64,000 bases of DNA. Origin: Ostrinia nubilalis (taxonomy: Eukaryota; Arthropoda; Insecta; Lepidoptera; Crambidae). The position numbers were made by a program, and so were the translations under genes. This document shows, piece by piece, positions 22,447 to 36,060 of the stretch (its first letter is position 1; every line of letters starts with the position of its first letter). The stretch is from NCBI RefSeq assembly GCF_963855985.1, contig NC_087092.1:7316001-7380000 (forward strand). The letters run 5' to 3'. A model generated the notes under the pieces. That model worked only from the letters and a program-made list of their open reading frames with translations. It did not search any database and was not told the DNA's origin.

Positions 22447-25400
22447 CTATATGGCATCACAATAGTACTTCACAACGGGCGGTGCGAGAGTGACACCGAC
22501 TGTTCCTTGCATCTGCTCTGCCGTGGGCGGCTGTGACGCGAGGCGGACGCGCCGGCGACGGAACAGCCGCGCCACCAAGCCGCATGACAGCATCCGCGAG
22601 AGCTCATCTCCTGGACACATTCGCTTGCCTGAAAATAACGTACAAAACTTGAGAAGCCGTAATTTGCGCGGGTACAGGTTTGCTATCTGGTTGACCAACC
22701 GAAGTGATTATGGACGAAGGTAATAAGATATTAATGAGAGTAATTAAAACTCTTTGAGTTTACAATGTCTTGGTTAACTGAAGCCACAATTATTTTATTG
22801 TTTAGTCTTTTTAACAACCTCCAAAAGACACCTCTTGAGTCATGGTAATTTATAGAAAGAAATCTTTAATAAACATAAACTGAAAATTTTAATAAGTACA
22901 AGAGCGAATTATTTCGTAAAACTCTGTAAACAAATCACTATTTTACCAGTTTGGAAAGGTATGAACTCTTGTGGTTTCAACAAACTGCCATCATCCGCTA
23001 AGAATCTGCTGGGCCTGAATTCTTCTGGATTTTCCCAAACATCGGGGTCCATGTGCAAGGCCCACTGCAGCGGTATCACCATAGCTCCTTTTGGAACTTT
23101 GTAATTTCCAAGGTAGGTGTCCTGCAATTATTCATAAATTATAATTCAAATCTTATGCCCTTAAAGACGAACTTTCCAAACATTACTTAATTGTGATAAA
23201 TATTTACTTATTTACCTGCAAAGCGCCATGAGGAATTCCGACAGGCACTATGGATCGAATCCGCTGCGTCTCACATATAGCTGCCATCAAATATGGTAAT
23301 CTTGATCCATCCACTTCGCCTTCTTCTGGATACACTTCCAAAATTTCTTTTCGAACTAGCTCCTGCGAAATGGTAAAATTATTGTAACAGGTACACACGG
23401 CCACACTGTTAACTATCCTTTTCTGTTTTTGCTCTCGCTCTCATGAAATGGTGATTCTTTGCGATAGAACGAGACGACATGACAGGCAATGGATAGTTAT
23501 CACTGTTGCCGATGGAACGTCAATAACTATCAAAATTATATACTAAAGGATGTTTGATACCTGTTCTTTCGGATATAACGCCATGTAAAGCAAAAACCAG
23601 GATAGGGTGACCGATGTAGTATCAAGACCAGCTCCAAACATGTCAGCCAAAAGGTAATGCAGTTGCTCATCAGTCATAAAGCGTGCACTGTCGTCTCCAT
23701 TTTCATACCTTTTTTTCTGTTCTATTAAAAAGTTATCTAATATGCACTCATCTTCCATTGGGATTAAAATGTTAGGATCGAAGAAATGTTCTGCATTGGA
23801 AGCGTGCTTGCTGTATGTAACACATCTAATATGACCTTCTGGGTGATCGTCGAACAGATCTGCATGAGGTAAATACTCAGCTCCAGCTGGTGTCTCCAAA
23901 CCTAACATTTTACGTCGCCTTGCTATGATACTAGCATACAGTCTATGCGTCTGAGCTTGTCCACGTACCAACACCTCAAATGTTTTTCGGATTGAAGACG
24001 AAAAATGCCTGAAAGTATAATTTTAACTTGTTAATGTAAGCGATAAAAATAAAAGAATGACTGAAAGTAGTTATAAGAACACAAACCTAACAAAAGGCAG
24101 GAAATTAACAATACCAGCTACACCCATTTCGTGGCAACCTTCTTCTTGAATTTGTCGGAACCAATTCCAGGTTTTGTCTTCAGGCGGGTATTTGAATCCA
24201 AATATAATTTCGTTAACGACATTCCCAAGAGAATTTGTGAGCATGTGCGCTAGGTCCAATGGAGATCCAGAAGATTTTTCCACATTCTAGAATCATGAAT
24301 AAGGTTTAATTATAAAAATAACAATACAAAATATAACAAGTTACCTAACAAATCGTAACAGACATTTATTAAATGAAATAGTTAACATGATAATTTAAGG
24401 ACACTAAAGTAGGCAGTACTGACTGAGTAGGTATACAGATATTCAGCGTTTAAGACACAGGTTGTGAATAAAAAGTGAGACAAAACAAAACCAAAAGTTG
24501 GAGATCGTGTTTTTGCCTTTTGCTGCCCGTGCCACGGCAACATTTGTCAGTGACATTAAAAGGTCACTTTCAAGAAATATGTGGGTTTGAGCTTATGATA
24601 AAAACTTTGAATTTGTGCTTAAATTTGATCGCTCTCATCCACCTTCACCTTTAGAGGCATTAATTTAAAAGTTTCTTACGTCTTGTCGGGCAGGTAGACT
24701 CTTTGTGTTAATGTAACGAAGCGTGAATGTAACTAATTGTGTTTATTAAAATACCTTATTGTACCTATTGTTTTTGTACAGTTCACTGTAAATAGAAGGT
24801 CGTCAAGTACGTTAAAGGTCATTTTTAGTATTTGACCGGTAATGTAGACCTTGATACGATCAAAAACGTATGCTTAGCTACAGAAGTACAAAGTTACACA
24901 TAAGTATGTTAATCATTGTATTTCTAATAATTTAAAAGCTTTTCCATACTTCAAGTAGTTCGTAGACTCCAGCAGCGATTCGTTTTTCCAATTTGTCACG
25001 AGATACACTGTGCTTGCTCATACCAAAACTTTTAAGCCACGCTGAAACTTGCTTTCTTTGATCTTTCCATAACGGTCCTTCTGCGCAAATAATTCCTGCG
25101 GAAAAATATTTATAATGATGAATAATATCGACTGAACAACTGAAAAAATAAATAAATTGTGTAATTTTGTTGTCGAAACTTTTTATGTTAAAGTAACTTA
25201 CCATTGCCATGCATGATACCATGAGTCAGGTATAGCGGAGCTCTTCCCGAAAAAGCGTCTTTGGCGAATGCATCTCTTATCAACTTGTGATCCGACAGAA
25301 CCACCGCATAAATGTTGCCCATCCCTATTCCATATATGGGACCGTACGTCTTGGACAATTTAGTCAAAGTTAAGTGTGGTTGATGACGGTCGATGAACGG

Positions 25401-25520
25401 CAAATATCCTAAAATTGGCAGACCCCAGGGGCCTGGAGGCAGATTCCGCCATTGATTTATTTTGCGAAATATCCAAAAACCCAAAACCAAAGTTATGAGC
25501 CATAAGAAGAACAAATCCAT
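22447..25520 (-). CDS. CYP306A1: CYP306A1 (phantom), ecdysteroid 25-hydroxylase, seven coding exons
   Basis: Minus-strand exons 25520-25202, 25095-24950, 24286-24087, 24008-23561, 23362-23216, 23121-22947 and 22628-22447 join in frame to 538 residues; introns are GT-AG, phases 1,0,2,0,0,1, the largest 663 bp. Landmarks: N-terminal membrane anchor (residues 3-18), LPPGPWG hinge (27-33), I-helix AGLDTT (348-353), ExxR (E402-R405), RPSRF, and heme loop FQTGKRMCPGD with Cys483. In insects this Halloween enzyme hydroxylates C25 of the ecdysone precursor in the prothoracic gland. Its neighbour CYP18A1 is a close relative: both genes have intron 1 in the same Gly codon of a G-I-I motif. The acceptor six bases before the ATG implies a non-coding first exon. 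All key catalytic residues are present, so it looks functional. Confidence 0.94.
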
Positions 25521-26600
25521 GGCACCCTAAAAGAAAAAAAAACTGATTAATGATAATTATTTATAATTGTAATGTTATTGCTTCAACATAAGTATTTTAT
25601 TTTTTGAAGAAGAATATTTAGGAGAAAAATTATTTTATAACTTGATTAAATTATAGTTAACTAATTTTGTGGAATAGACACACACGAATACTCATAAAAT
25701 AACCTTGTGAATAAAGGTACAGTTGTTACATTAAATCGATCAGAAAGAAAATCTTAGGTAAAAGATAAATGGCATTTCTAATGCGCCTGTCAAATAGCGA
25801 GGGTGATGGTGGCATAATATTTTATCTTCAATCATTCAGACTGACTTCAATCATACGACTGAACAACATTGAGCGTGGCCATGAGTGAACGGAGCGATAA
25901 ATAAATTCAATAAAAATATTAGGCTTATGTCATCGGACTCGCTGTTTGATGTAACTTTTACAGCAGTTACCTACACGTATGAACGTAACCATATTATTTT
26001 GAGGCAAACAATGAACATTGTTACTATATTACGTCCTTGTACTAGCTAGGATAATAGGTAATATTAAAGTAAATAAATGAGTGTAGTACTTACAGTCTTA
26101 TATTTTCCTTCTATATTCAAGAACTAAATTCTACTTGCAAGCATGCTACGTGATTTGTTTAGCATTGTCTTCATCATCGTGCGAGTATCATATTACGCTT
26201 ATTACAGTCATGTTTAACCGTAATCTAATCAATTAACCTATCCTCACCTTGAAAACGCGATAAAAATCTTTATATTAAATTTTACCTGCGTACAAGACAT
26301 ATTTGATATTGGCGCCAAATGGTCCGGTCGATGATAAGCCTTGTCGGCCTTTATTTTTAGAATCATGTCGCGTAGGTATAACTATACTATTATGTTTATA
26401 ATCTAATACGTCATTGGTTACACTACAGAGATAAACTTATGTGTTTAAGTTGTTAGTTGTATGACTACAGGCTAAAAATAAAACAGAAGTCTTACCTTAG
26501 AAGTTTTTGACCAGCAACAATTTTGTTTGTAGGCCTTGATAATAATATGATGTAATCACAGACTACTGCTCAAGCGGCCAGACGCACGCAGACTGTCCTC
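25521..26600 (-). promoter_or_regulatory. 5' region of CYP306A1 with an implied 5'-UTR intron
   Basis: Directly before the ATG the minus strand reads a long pyrimidine run then TTTTAG|GGTGCC, a strong acceptor leaving only six leader bases (25521-25526). The first exon must therefore lie upstream. Possible donors are GTAAGT at 26093-26098 and GTAAGA near 26494. I cannot choose between them, and no convincing TATA box is visible. Confidence 0.45.
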
Positions 26601-28670
26601 CACAGTGGACTATCCTATGCTCCTCCAAAAATTAAATCGTATCCCGCTACCCAAGATGAATTTGTTTTTCAAATTGCATTAAAATTTATGTTTTTTTGTT
26701 ACAGAATACTGCCGGGGCGATTAATGGCGTTGCGTGACTCCACTTAAAGCGATACACTACGGTGCGTCTGAATATTTTGCTTAAGCGCACTCATTCATTG
26801 CTGTCAAAGCACAATGCACATTCTGAGAAACCTCGCTTCAAACCCAGGTAGTTTTGCTTTGATTCAGCTGGACTGTAGTCCGAATATTTGAATTTTAAAT
26901 TGCTTACGTATTCGATCGTTTGTCAACAGCGAGCAGTATAATTCATTTTATCCTTTGTAGCAAATTGGATGATATCTATCGAGCATTCAATATGTGTATA
27001 GTACCCACATACGTAGATCTGTATATTTATAATTTTATTAAGTTAATTGAATCGAATGATTTGATATTTAGTATGTCTTTTAAACTGATTTTGAGAGTCA
27101 TTCATAGTTTTTGCGTAGCATTATACGGGGTAAAAAATTTGCTTGCCATACCCAGGATTCGAACCAACTAAAATCTGTTAAAAATTACACCCTGCATTTT
27201 TCGAGTCGATCGTAAGGGTGAAGTATAAGAATGATATCTCTCTAACAAACTTGATAAATCAAATGAAAGGAAAACCATGAAATCTTACATTATTTTAATT
27301 TTTTTACTAAAAATTGTATGGCATGGTAGAGAATTTTCGATTAAAAAATCGGAAATCTTTGAATGCAGCTCTATTTCTTTTCAAAAATAAAGGAATGTTT
27401 TCTTTGAGTATAATTTTCTATCTATAGTATTAAGTGTATTTTCCCTCCAGGTGGCATTACAAAATTCCACCCAGTAGACTTTTTCAGGCATTTCCAAATA
27501 TTTTACTTGATTGACATTATTTCCTTAGATTTGATATCCTCAGTAAGAAGGACAATAATTACTTACAATGTCAGCAGAAACCAAGGCGTGTTAGCTAAAT
27601 TGATACCAATACTTTTACCAACGATGGGAAGATGTATGCGTACTTCAGGGAGAGATGTTTTTTGGGGCACGAAAACGAATGATCCTATTTATCTCCACAA
27701 GGGTTTGACCAGTTCAGGTTCTCTGTAAAGGGTTTGTGATTCATCGGAGCTTTTACTTAGATAGGTTTTAATAAAGGTAAAACTGGGGTCCCTGTACTAA
27801 ATGTGTTTTGCTCCTCGAAAAAGCTTTGGATCTCTTTTCTCGCTTTTTAAATCTGAAGAATTCGAATGTAAGACGTTAGGGGTATAAGTTACCTAATAAA
27901 GTAGAAATTCTGTAAAAAAAAAGTCTAAAAAAAATGAGCCGAATAAAAATAGAATGATAAATGATGGTTCCAACAATTTCAATGTTTTGGATTGATATTC
28001 GACTAAGTCAGATAAATATAAAAAAACTAGGTATGATTTTTCATTATGCGAATGAATTCAAAACGTTATTCGAAAATAAAAGAAACTGAATGAACGATGA
28101 AATTTAAAATTTTCAGACTAGCACTATGTATATTTCTATAGCAAAATAACTGCTTTTTCAACTACGTGGGGATACCCTTTTGCTCACTCACATGTGCTTA
28201 GCTTAATGTGCTGTCATTCGTTCTAATGAATTGTTATTTTTTATTAAGCTGTTGATAAATTAATCCGAAACAAAAAAAAAATCCTTTTGATATCTGTATA
28301 AAAAGTTGCACGAGCACAAACTGTCAAGTGTGAGTTACACACGTTCGTTGCACATTTAGTACATAAAATGTACAAAGCAATAAATATGTATAGGTAAAGT
28401 TAAAAGATAAGAAAATAAAAAGAAACATTTAAGTACACGGTAGGTTTCCTGTAGGTAAACTTTGTAGGAAAAGAAAAGAAAAAGAATAAAAGAAAATAAA
28501 TGTAGCTTATCCTCAATTGATTTCAATTTATGTCCATCAAGCAGTCTGAAAAAATGCCTGTGAGGCCAAATATTTGTATTCCTATTTTTTACAACCCCTC
28601 ACTAGGTAGGTACAAAGTAAGGAGCTAGGGACCCTAAAGTTAGGTAGTGTTGGTGAACTAAAAAACATTG
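26601..28670. other. Unassigned sequence upstream of CYP306A1
   Basis: On the minus strand near 27150, GGTTCGAATCC matches a pol III B box but no A box or tail accompanies it; perhaps an old SINE. Otherwise nothing. Confidence 0.5.
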
Positions 28671-28674
28671 AATG

Positions 28675-28790
28675 GTTCTAGCGCAGAATAGGTTGGGCGG
28701 AGTGCGAGACGAGCGGGCGAGGTCGCTGGCAGCGCGGCGCGGGCGCAGCCGGCGCGCGAGTGAAGGCCGGTCATCGTCCGCGCAGTCTTA
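28675..28790. other. GC-rich island
   Basis: A run rich in CGCG and GCGC in an AT-rich region, about 3 kb upstream of the CYP306A1 start side. No convincing exon. Could be a promoter or enhancer of an unseen transcript. Confidence 0.35.
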
Positions 28791-31010
28791 TCGGGCCAAT
28801 CGTAACGATCTACTACCAATAATGTAAGCATCCACTTGTCCACGTGCCACCGATTACTAATTACAACGCAGTTGCCACAAACGATTTGTATACCGCCCAC
28901 GACCATGCCGTCATCGCCACTCACAATATTATAATCCAACCCACAGGAGTTTATGCTTAATTGATTGGTGACATTAATGAAATACTTTGTAACTAGACTA
29001 GGTTGAGCGGAAAGTTGCCTTTACTTTTGCTCGATTTGGCGTGATTCATTCCTGAACAATGTAAACCTCTTATCTGATGTGTGAACAGGTAAATGCAATT
29101 TGAAGGTTTATTATATTCGTAAATCCAACAAAATTTATATCATATTTTCCATATTTCCAGTTTTTTCACTTATCATACCTGTCTTCAAAAGCTATGGCAT
29201 TATGTTTTTCATTATAGTTAGGTACCTACCTACATAAACAAAATCCTGTAACATGATATAGGAAACTTTAAGAATAGCATTACAGGTTTTGAAATAAACC
29301 TACTTAAGATCGTGAAAGAAATGAACTGCCATGTCTGTTTCAGGAATTCTTACGAGTAAGTATATGCATAAATGTCACTTAAGTTAAAAATGCCTATTGG
29401 TTGACTACGACCCTAAGGACAGTTGCCCGACTAAAAAAAACCTGGAATAAATCCGATAACAGTTGAATCCAGATTATCTTATTGTTCAGTAGACCAGAGG
29501 ATAACCGTCGCCCAAGAGCACGCAAAAAGGCAAAACGACAAAAAGGAGAAGAAATTCTGCTCATGAGTCGCAGCGGCCAAGTTTTTGCTATTCTCATTCA
29601 GTCGCCGTACAGTTATCCCGCGACCAGTGTTACTGACACAACGCAAGGTTACCGCGAGGTGGACGCCCGGCGCTGGCGCACCTCGAACGACTCGAAAGGA
29701 CATCGTATCGATTGAGCCGATCAGGGTAGGAAGTCTCTACCTCTGATAACGACCACTAACCGATTTCGGTCGTTAAGCCTGAGTAATGCGATATTTTAAC
29801 AAAATCGATATTAAAAAGAAAAATGTGTCAACCTTTAACTTCATTATTCTTAAAATATTAGTTTTAATTTAGGCTTCGCGCAGCCTCCTAATCCTAAGTC
29901 ACATTGAGAGGACTTTTCATTAGTAAATAAATAATATCAGCCGATTACTGCCACCTACACAAAATTGCGTTTAAACTGACATAGATAAACAAAACACCAT
30001 CAATTTATTACAATGGTTACGAATAACGATAAACGATTGTTCAGAACATTTCAATTTACATAGAGCTTTACTTTTATTTTAAGCACTAGGTACTACTACA
30101 ACAAAGTAATCTTTTGTTCAGATATCGTTCTCAACAGGATACACCAAAATCCGCTCAAGTAAGATAATACCGAGAAAATATCATTTTTATAATAGCAACC
30201 GCAATGTTTCCTACTTTATTTCAATATTTGACCAGTTTTAAATGTTTTATCCTTGTAGCGATATTAAACTAGTATAAGGTTACATAGGGTTCTGTAGACT
30301 GTTCTATTTTTTAAAACTAAATAATGAACTTACTTACCAAAAGATGTGGCAATATGTACACAATTGGATTGTTAATGTTAATTAAATTAATGATTCATAA
30401 TATACCTATCTAAAATTACACGAAATAAATCGTAGGCTTCACTTAATGTGAGATTATTCATCTCATTTTTGTTCAGTTCGAACCCTTCGAATGTGCATAA
30501 CTAAAAACGGAATTTTCCCCGTCCTTAAGTTCAGGGTATTCATATTAATAGACTTAACTCGTCGCTTGCACCTGTGCCTTATCCAAAGGCATGCTGGTTC
30601 ACTTTTAAATTAATTTAAGATGTCTAAATTCATTTGTTCCCGACGTTCCTTTTGTTTGATCGTTAATCGATCGAAAATGCTGATAGTGAAACTAGTTCCT
30701 AGGAATGTAAGTCTCATTAGTTCTCATCGCCAAGTCAATAGCTTTATTGCGGCGCGTCGGCAACACTCTGAGTCAAATCAATGGGACCTCTAATGAGGCA
30801 CGCTTGTCAATGAGTTCGGCGGGTGGCTCCGACGTGAGTGCCTATCCTCTTTTACTCTTTGCGAAGGCTCAGAACAGTCGACGGCCGTCTCCGGTCATAT
30901 ACTTCAGGCCACTGAACGCGCCATCCTTTTATTCTTTTTATCCCATACACCCGCAAGTACAGTCTAGAATGCATGCATCCCTGTATAACGTCTTCCTTCT
31001 TTTATTTTTA
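28791..31010. other. Unassigned unique sequence
   Basis: 29480-29720 and 30745-30960 are more GC-rich and complex, with short frames on both strands but no recognisable product. Confidence 0.5.
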
Positions 31011-31135
31011 GTTGCGCCAAAGAGGTGGTCGACCAGTCGTGGCGACAGGGTCAATGAATCCAAGGCTTTTACCCCTGGCATGTGCAGCTGTTGCACAATA
31101 GTCTAGAAATTCCTGGAATAAATAAAGAACACGGG
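31011..31135 (+). other. Possible orphan terminal exon
   Basis: A strong pyrimidine tract and TTTTTAG at 31010 precede a 94-base frame that ends ...FTPGMCSCCTIV and stop (31104-31106), followed at once by AATAAATAAA (31114). The acceptor, short frame and poly(A) signal form a believable last exon, but no upstream exon or family is recognised. Confidence 0.2.
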
Positions 31136-33189
31136 TAATCGAGTATTTATGACCGTACGCGAGAGAATCGGAAACTTTATCATAATTGCTTGTTAACATA
31201 CAGTATTCTTACGAAACGTAGGTCAGTTACAATTGGTTTATGGTCTATATTTTAAAACGCAATAATTTAAAAGCTTTACAAGCAGATGTTCGAAGGAGTT
31301 GAGAGCTTAATAAAATACGGGGATACAGAAAAAAAACTAGTAAAAATGGCGATATAGCTTAGTGTCTGGTGATTCCTGAGATAATATTATACCGCTCAAC
31401 TTTAAAGCTCGTTACCCTGATGTCTGGGTAAACTGACACTAACCTCAGATTTATTTATGGCAGTAATTAGTGGTCAATACTCGATGCACTATTCTTTCTC
31501 GACCATCGTTATCACCTCTGCCCCCACTTTACAATGTATTTATAGGCCCTAGGACTTTGACTACATCGCAGTCGTCAGTACTTACTATATCAGTGAAATG
31601 AATGATGCCGATGGCTTAGTATTGGAAAAGTTTTTGCGATTAAGTTTTAGCGCGATCATTTTTCTGCGTGTCCTCGGCTGTGGGTAACTTTTGGCTGTTT
31701 GCTTTTATCGAATAAAGTACTCTGTTGAGTTGGCCTAAAAGGTTATTTCGAAATGTTTATAAATGTTTGGGAGGCAAACAGATCGCGCAACTGACAGGCG
31801 GGCGCGGAGCGGTGGGTGCGGGCGGCGAGCGCGTGACGTTCGCCGCGCGCCCAGCGGCCCATCGGTGTCCTTGCATTCTTCAAAGGAATAGCAGAATGGT
31901 ACCGGTTCAATAACCCTTGACAATGTGAAGGGATCACCGGTGCTCTTGAGCTTTAGGCGTGGTTATCTTTACGTAACCACGAACGCGATCACAGCCACCG
32001 ATGGGATTCCCACTGAAGTCGACCAATAATGTCAGTCAGATCGCCCATAGGCTACTTGCATACTGATTGGCACTTGACCTATAGTTAATCACAGGATTAT
32101 TCAATATGGCTAACAAGACAAGTGTCCGCGTCGTCGTGTGAATAAATATTCAAGTATTGAGGTCAGATCTCATGCACTGTTTATCAACGCACGGAGAGCT
32201 GAGGCTATAAAACAATGAGGTGTAATATTTGGGCGGCAAACTGTACTTACATGAGCAAAAGTAAGCAATCATGTCTGTCAATATTGTAGATTGCTTGATG
32301 TATTGTTTGAGTTTAGGTAAATGAAAAATTATGGGCTAATTTTATGGACAGAATGAATCCTTTATAAAAGAATGCACTTATGTACACATGTGGTATTGGA
32401 GAGTATTACGTTTGTAAAAAAGTTCTCACAGTCCCAACTATTGTAGTCTTGTTAATAACATCATTTCAAATACTCAGGTGTTGAAACTCGATCTGTATGC
32501 AGTTGCACACAGGCAAAGGCGTTTCCAAGAAAACTATTAAGAATGGAAACAACAGCAAACCATGACATCACATTTTGTATTTTAATTACTTTATGAATTT
32601 GTTAAAAATATAATGTCTGCCACCTTAAACTCGTATTACACTACTGGCATACTTAACAAACGTTAGTAAGTATTATTTTCGTATAAGTGGCCGAGCAGAT
32701 TACCTACTGAGATACTACAATCTATTAGGTATATCTTACCGAAGTATTGTTGTTACCTTATAATAATTATTTAGTAATAAAGATAAAAACATTAATATTT
32801 TAACTAAATCAAAATGCATTAAGTGCTAAGGCCTTATATTTATTACAATTATCACTTCTTATGATAAATCAAAACAGTTAGTTTTTCTACTATAACGCCT
32901 AAGTAACTAGGTCTACAAATTTTAATTTGGTTCACACGGAACATTATTTCGTTGATTATAAAGCAGGCGTTGCGTTACTTAATAATATAAAACTTGCTGC
33001 GGATCGATTTAAGTAGGTACTGATCCTCCAAATCTATTTGGATAATATTAAGCGGATTCAACCCTGTAAGAATTATATCCTTAAATGACCACAGTAAATA
33101 TTAATTTGTCCAATGTTCAATTTAAAGTTATTCCAATGGAATATTGGTGCCTATTTTCCCAAATTAACTATTTCTTCGCTATAATAACT
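31136..33189. other. Unassigned sequence
   Basis: Apart from the GC-rich island at 31795, AT-rich with no features. Confidence 0.55.
31795..31865. other. GC-rich island
   Basis: A 70-base block of GGGCGCGGAGC and GCGGCGAGCGCG type. Open frames on both strands are by-products of composition. Confidence 0.35.
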
Positions 33190-33346
33190 TTGGGCTGGAA
33201 GACGTAGCGTGGGCAGGCCTCCTACTAGGTGGACCGACGATCTGGTAAAGGTCGCGGGAAGAGCCTGGATGCGGGCAGCGCAGGACCGTGCATTGTGGAA
33301 AACCTTGGAGGAGGCCTTTGTCCAGCAGTGGACGTCATTTGGATGA
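33190..33346 (+). mobile_element. RTE-type LINE 3' fragment
   Basis: Reads in frame GRPPTRWTDDLVKVAG ... EEAFVQQWTS then stop on the + strand, the C-terminal end of an RTE LINE protein. Isolated remnant. Confidence 0.75.
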
Positions 33347-35040
33347 AACGCAACACCAAACGGCCGACAACACAATAATTTTATTATCGCTTATTACTTG
33401 GGCCCAGGGTCACCACCATGCTCCGTCGTGGTGTCCCTATGGAACTCCTAAGGGACGGTATCAAACAAACAAAGTGATTTTACGCCAAACCTGGAAATAT
33501 CGGAGTTCGGAAAGGTTTAACACTAACCACTGAATCACGGAGTACCGGTGATATGAAAACAAAGAAGAAATATGGACATCTCAAAAATGCCACCCTGGGA
33601 GTATATGTATAAGGTTTTAAACTTTCGCATTCCATTTCGACTAAAATATTTTACTTAGTTTATTCTTTGACTTTGGGGCGCTTGTTTAGTTTAAAAATCT
33701 GGTGTTATTTTGCGTTCTAAAGTGTCGAGAAGTTGAAGAACAAAACATTGAAACACTTTGAACTCAAACGTGCATCGAGTTGCAAGTGACAACAGTCTAG
33801 GACGAAATGGCATCTTCAAGCTTTTAGGTATTATACTTGAATAGTTATCTTAATGAAATATGTAAAAAAAACATTTATTAAGTTTCATTCTGTAATTTAT
33901 TTCAAAATTTTGTAATCAATATAAATTGTTTAAATTCCCATTAATATAAATTGTAGAAATAAAAATGATATCCAAGCATAACGAAAGTATTAAGGTTTAT
34001 TCTATTGTAATTGAATGATAATGTAAAAATACCTTAGCGAGACTTCATTAGAAGAAATACTTGCATCTTATTAATTATAAAGTTATTTATAATATTTTAA
34101 TAATTAATTTATTAATATCAACCTATTTTCCCACTATTGTTGAATGCAGATCACAATCGTTGAGAGCTGGTCATTGTTACGAGAAGTTTAATTTAACGTT
34201 TTATACAAAGTGTCAAATATTTTGTACATTTTAAAATAAGTTTGTTATGGTAACAAAAAACACCAATAAGAATCAACTCAAACTCGTTTGGAGCTGTAGT
34301 TTAGTAGAGCCACTAGATTAATATAGTGGTAAATATTGTAAATGTGAAAGTGAGTGTGTTTGTTCCGCTTCCATGGCCTTATTATTCAAAGATACTTAAA
34401 TTTTTGGGCTCACATACCATTTACTTACAAAAATATAACCGTGTTGTTTTAGTGTGAAAACAATTTGCCTGTAATTTGCTGGAATCATGTATTTAGATAA
34501 CGCCTAGTATAAACTGGAAAGCAATACTCTTTATCGAAAGGTAATTAGAATTTATTATCATTTAAAAACGTATCGTTAGTAATAATTATACTTTTAGAAT
34601 GATGTAGTGCAATTTATAGAGCATTTCCTTCAGCGATATTTTAATGGCATTTCAAAAGTATTGTCGTGATCTTATTAATCTCCTTTTCGAGAAACGTTCT
34701 GTGAAATCATATCTTTATAGAGCTTGAGCGGATCACGGATTTAAATAATTGCTTCAAGATACTAACTAGACTGTTAAGTTATTTGATTTAATTGCGAAGA
34801 AATACAACCAACGCATCCAACGAATGTATTACTCATGCCCTGAACACAGTTTTACTTGCGTGGACATTTAAATGAGTGCCTACAATTTGGCAATTCAGTC
34901 AAAGAATGATTCACAAATGAAATCACTGCATGCAACTGCTGCAAAAAATACACATATGAGTCATTCAGAATTGGTGCGCCGTGAAATGTCATATTATTGA
35001 ACTGTTTTTTTTTAAATTAAAATATAGAACCTTAAAGCTT
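33347..35040. other. Unassigned AT-rich sequence
   Basis: No gene, repeat boundary or RNA seen. Confidence 0.6.
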
Positions 35041-35165
35041 AAAGCAGTAGCGCAAGGCTGCGCCAGCGCTGGCGACGCCATGTTTACAAACAAAGAGATC
35101 AACGATCGGCAAGTAGGTTACCGCTGCGCGCAGGCCGCCGGCGTGTTGCGCGGGTCGTGGTCTCC
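35041..35165. other. GC-rich island
   Basis: CAAGGCTGCGCCAGCGCTGG and GCGCAGGCCGCCGGCG blocks with flanking AT-rich DNA. The 121-codon frame across it shows no family resemblance. Confidence 0.35.
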
Positions 35166-35829
35166 AAGCCGATTGATCGCTCCCAAAATACCTACTAAGC
35201 AAGCCCTCATTTTATTACGATACTTAACTTTTATAGCGATTTTGAATCACAAAAAAGTCGATGGCAAATCACTGACGAAACCATCGCGTTTTATGGCTAC
35301 ACCTCACCGGTTACCTTTTTTTGTCGAATGGGCTACTTACACTTGATCATAATCTGACCTTTTTCAGAAGAAATGATCATCCTACCTGCCTGTTATGGAG
35401 AATCATAATTTTAGCACTTCTGAACATGAATAGCGGGTACACAACAGCAGCATGCCCATATTATCATAATTATAAGTAGGAATAATTAAATACTTGTGCC
35501 TGAATTATCAACCAGTTGGTAACATTTGCCTGGGGCTGTGACCTCTACATGGAATTCGTTTTGTAACAGAGACGCTTTTTTGTACATCCCTTGGGAACTT
35601 ATTCCCGGGATACCCTAGCATAAAGATAGACATAATGGATTCATGTCTACAATGGTCGACAGTATTTGTATAAGATTTATCAGCAAATAAATAAAAGTTA
35701 GAAAAAGCTACATTTTGAATTTCAATACGTATGATTCAAATCTCTTTACTTACCGTAGTAACAGAAATATCGAGCCAGCTGCAGCGATCTACAAAACAAT
35801 TGAACCCATTTCACTCCGACACACACTAC

Positions 35830-36060
35830 AATGTTTCGGGATGGCGACAATCGTCTCGCGCGCCGGAGAAATCGATACAATGCCCTCTCGCCAAGTCGCC
35901 GGAAGAAAGTTCCTAGCGATTTACATAGCGTTCGGTAAGCCGCGATCCCGCGCCTGCGATGCCCCACTTAGACACGGTTTGGTTTATGGCGGGGACCCAT
36001 TTCCGTGGGTGCACGACCAGCGCTGCCCGCGGGCCGACACACTTCGCTCACTCCGAAAGT
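35830..36060. other. GC-rich island
   Basis: A longer CpG-rich stretch with open frames in several registers, none recognisable. Possibly regulatory. Confidence 0.35.

Noticed and set aside
27145..27175. Minus-strand B-box-like GGTTCGAATCC
   Set aside because: An isolated 11-base match without tRNA or SINE structure.
34981..35346. 121-codon + strand frame
   Set aside because: Spans a GC island and AT-rich flanks, with no recognisable motif and no promoter or poly(A) context.
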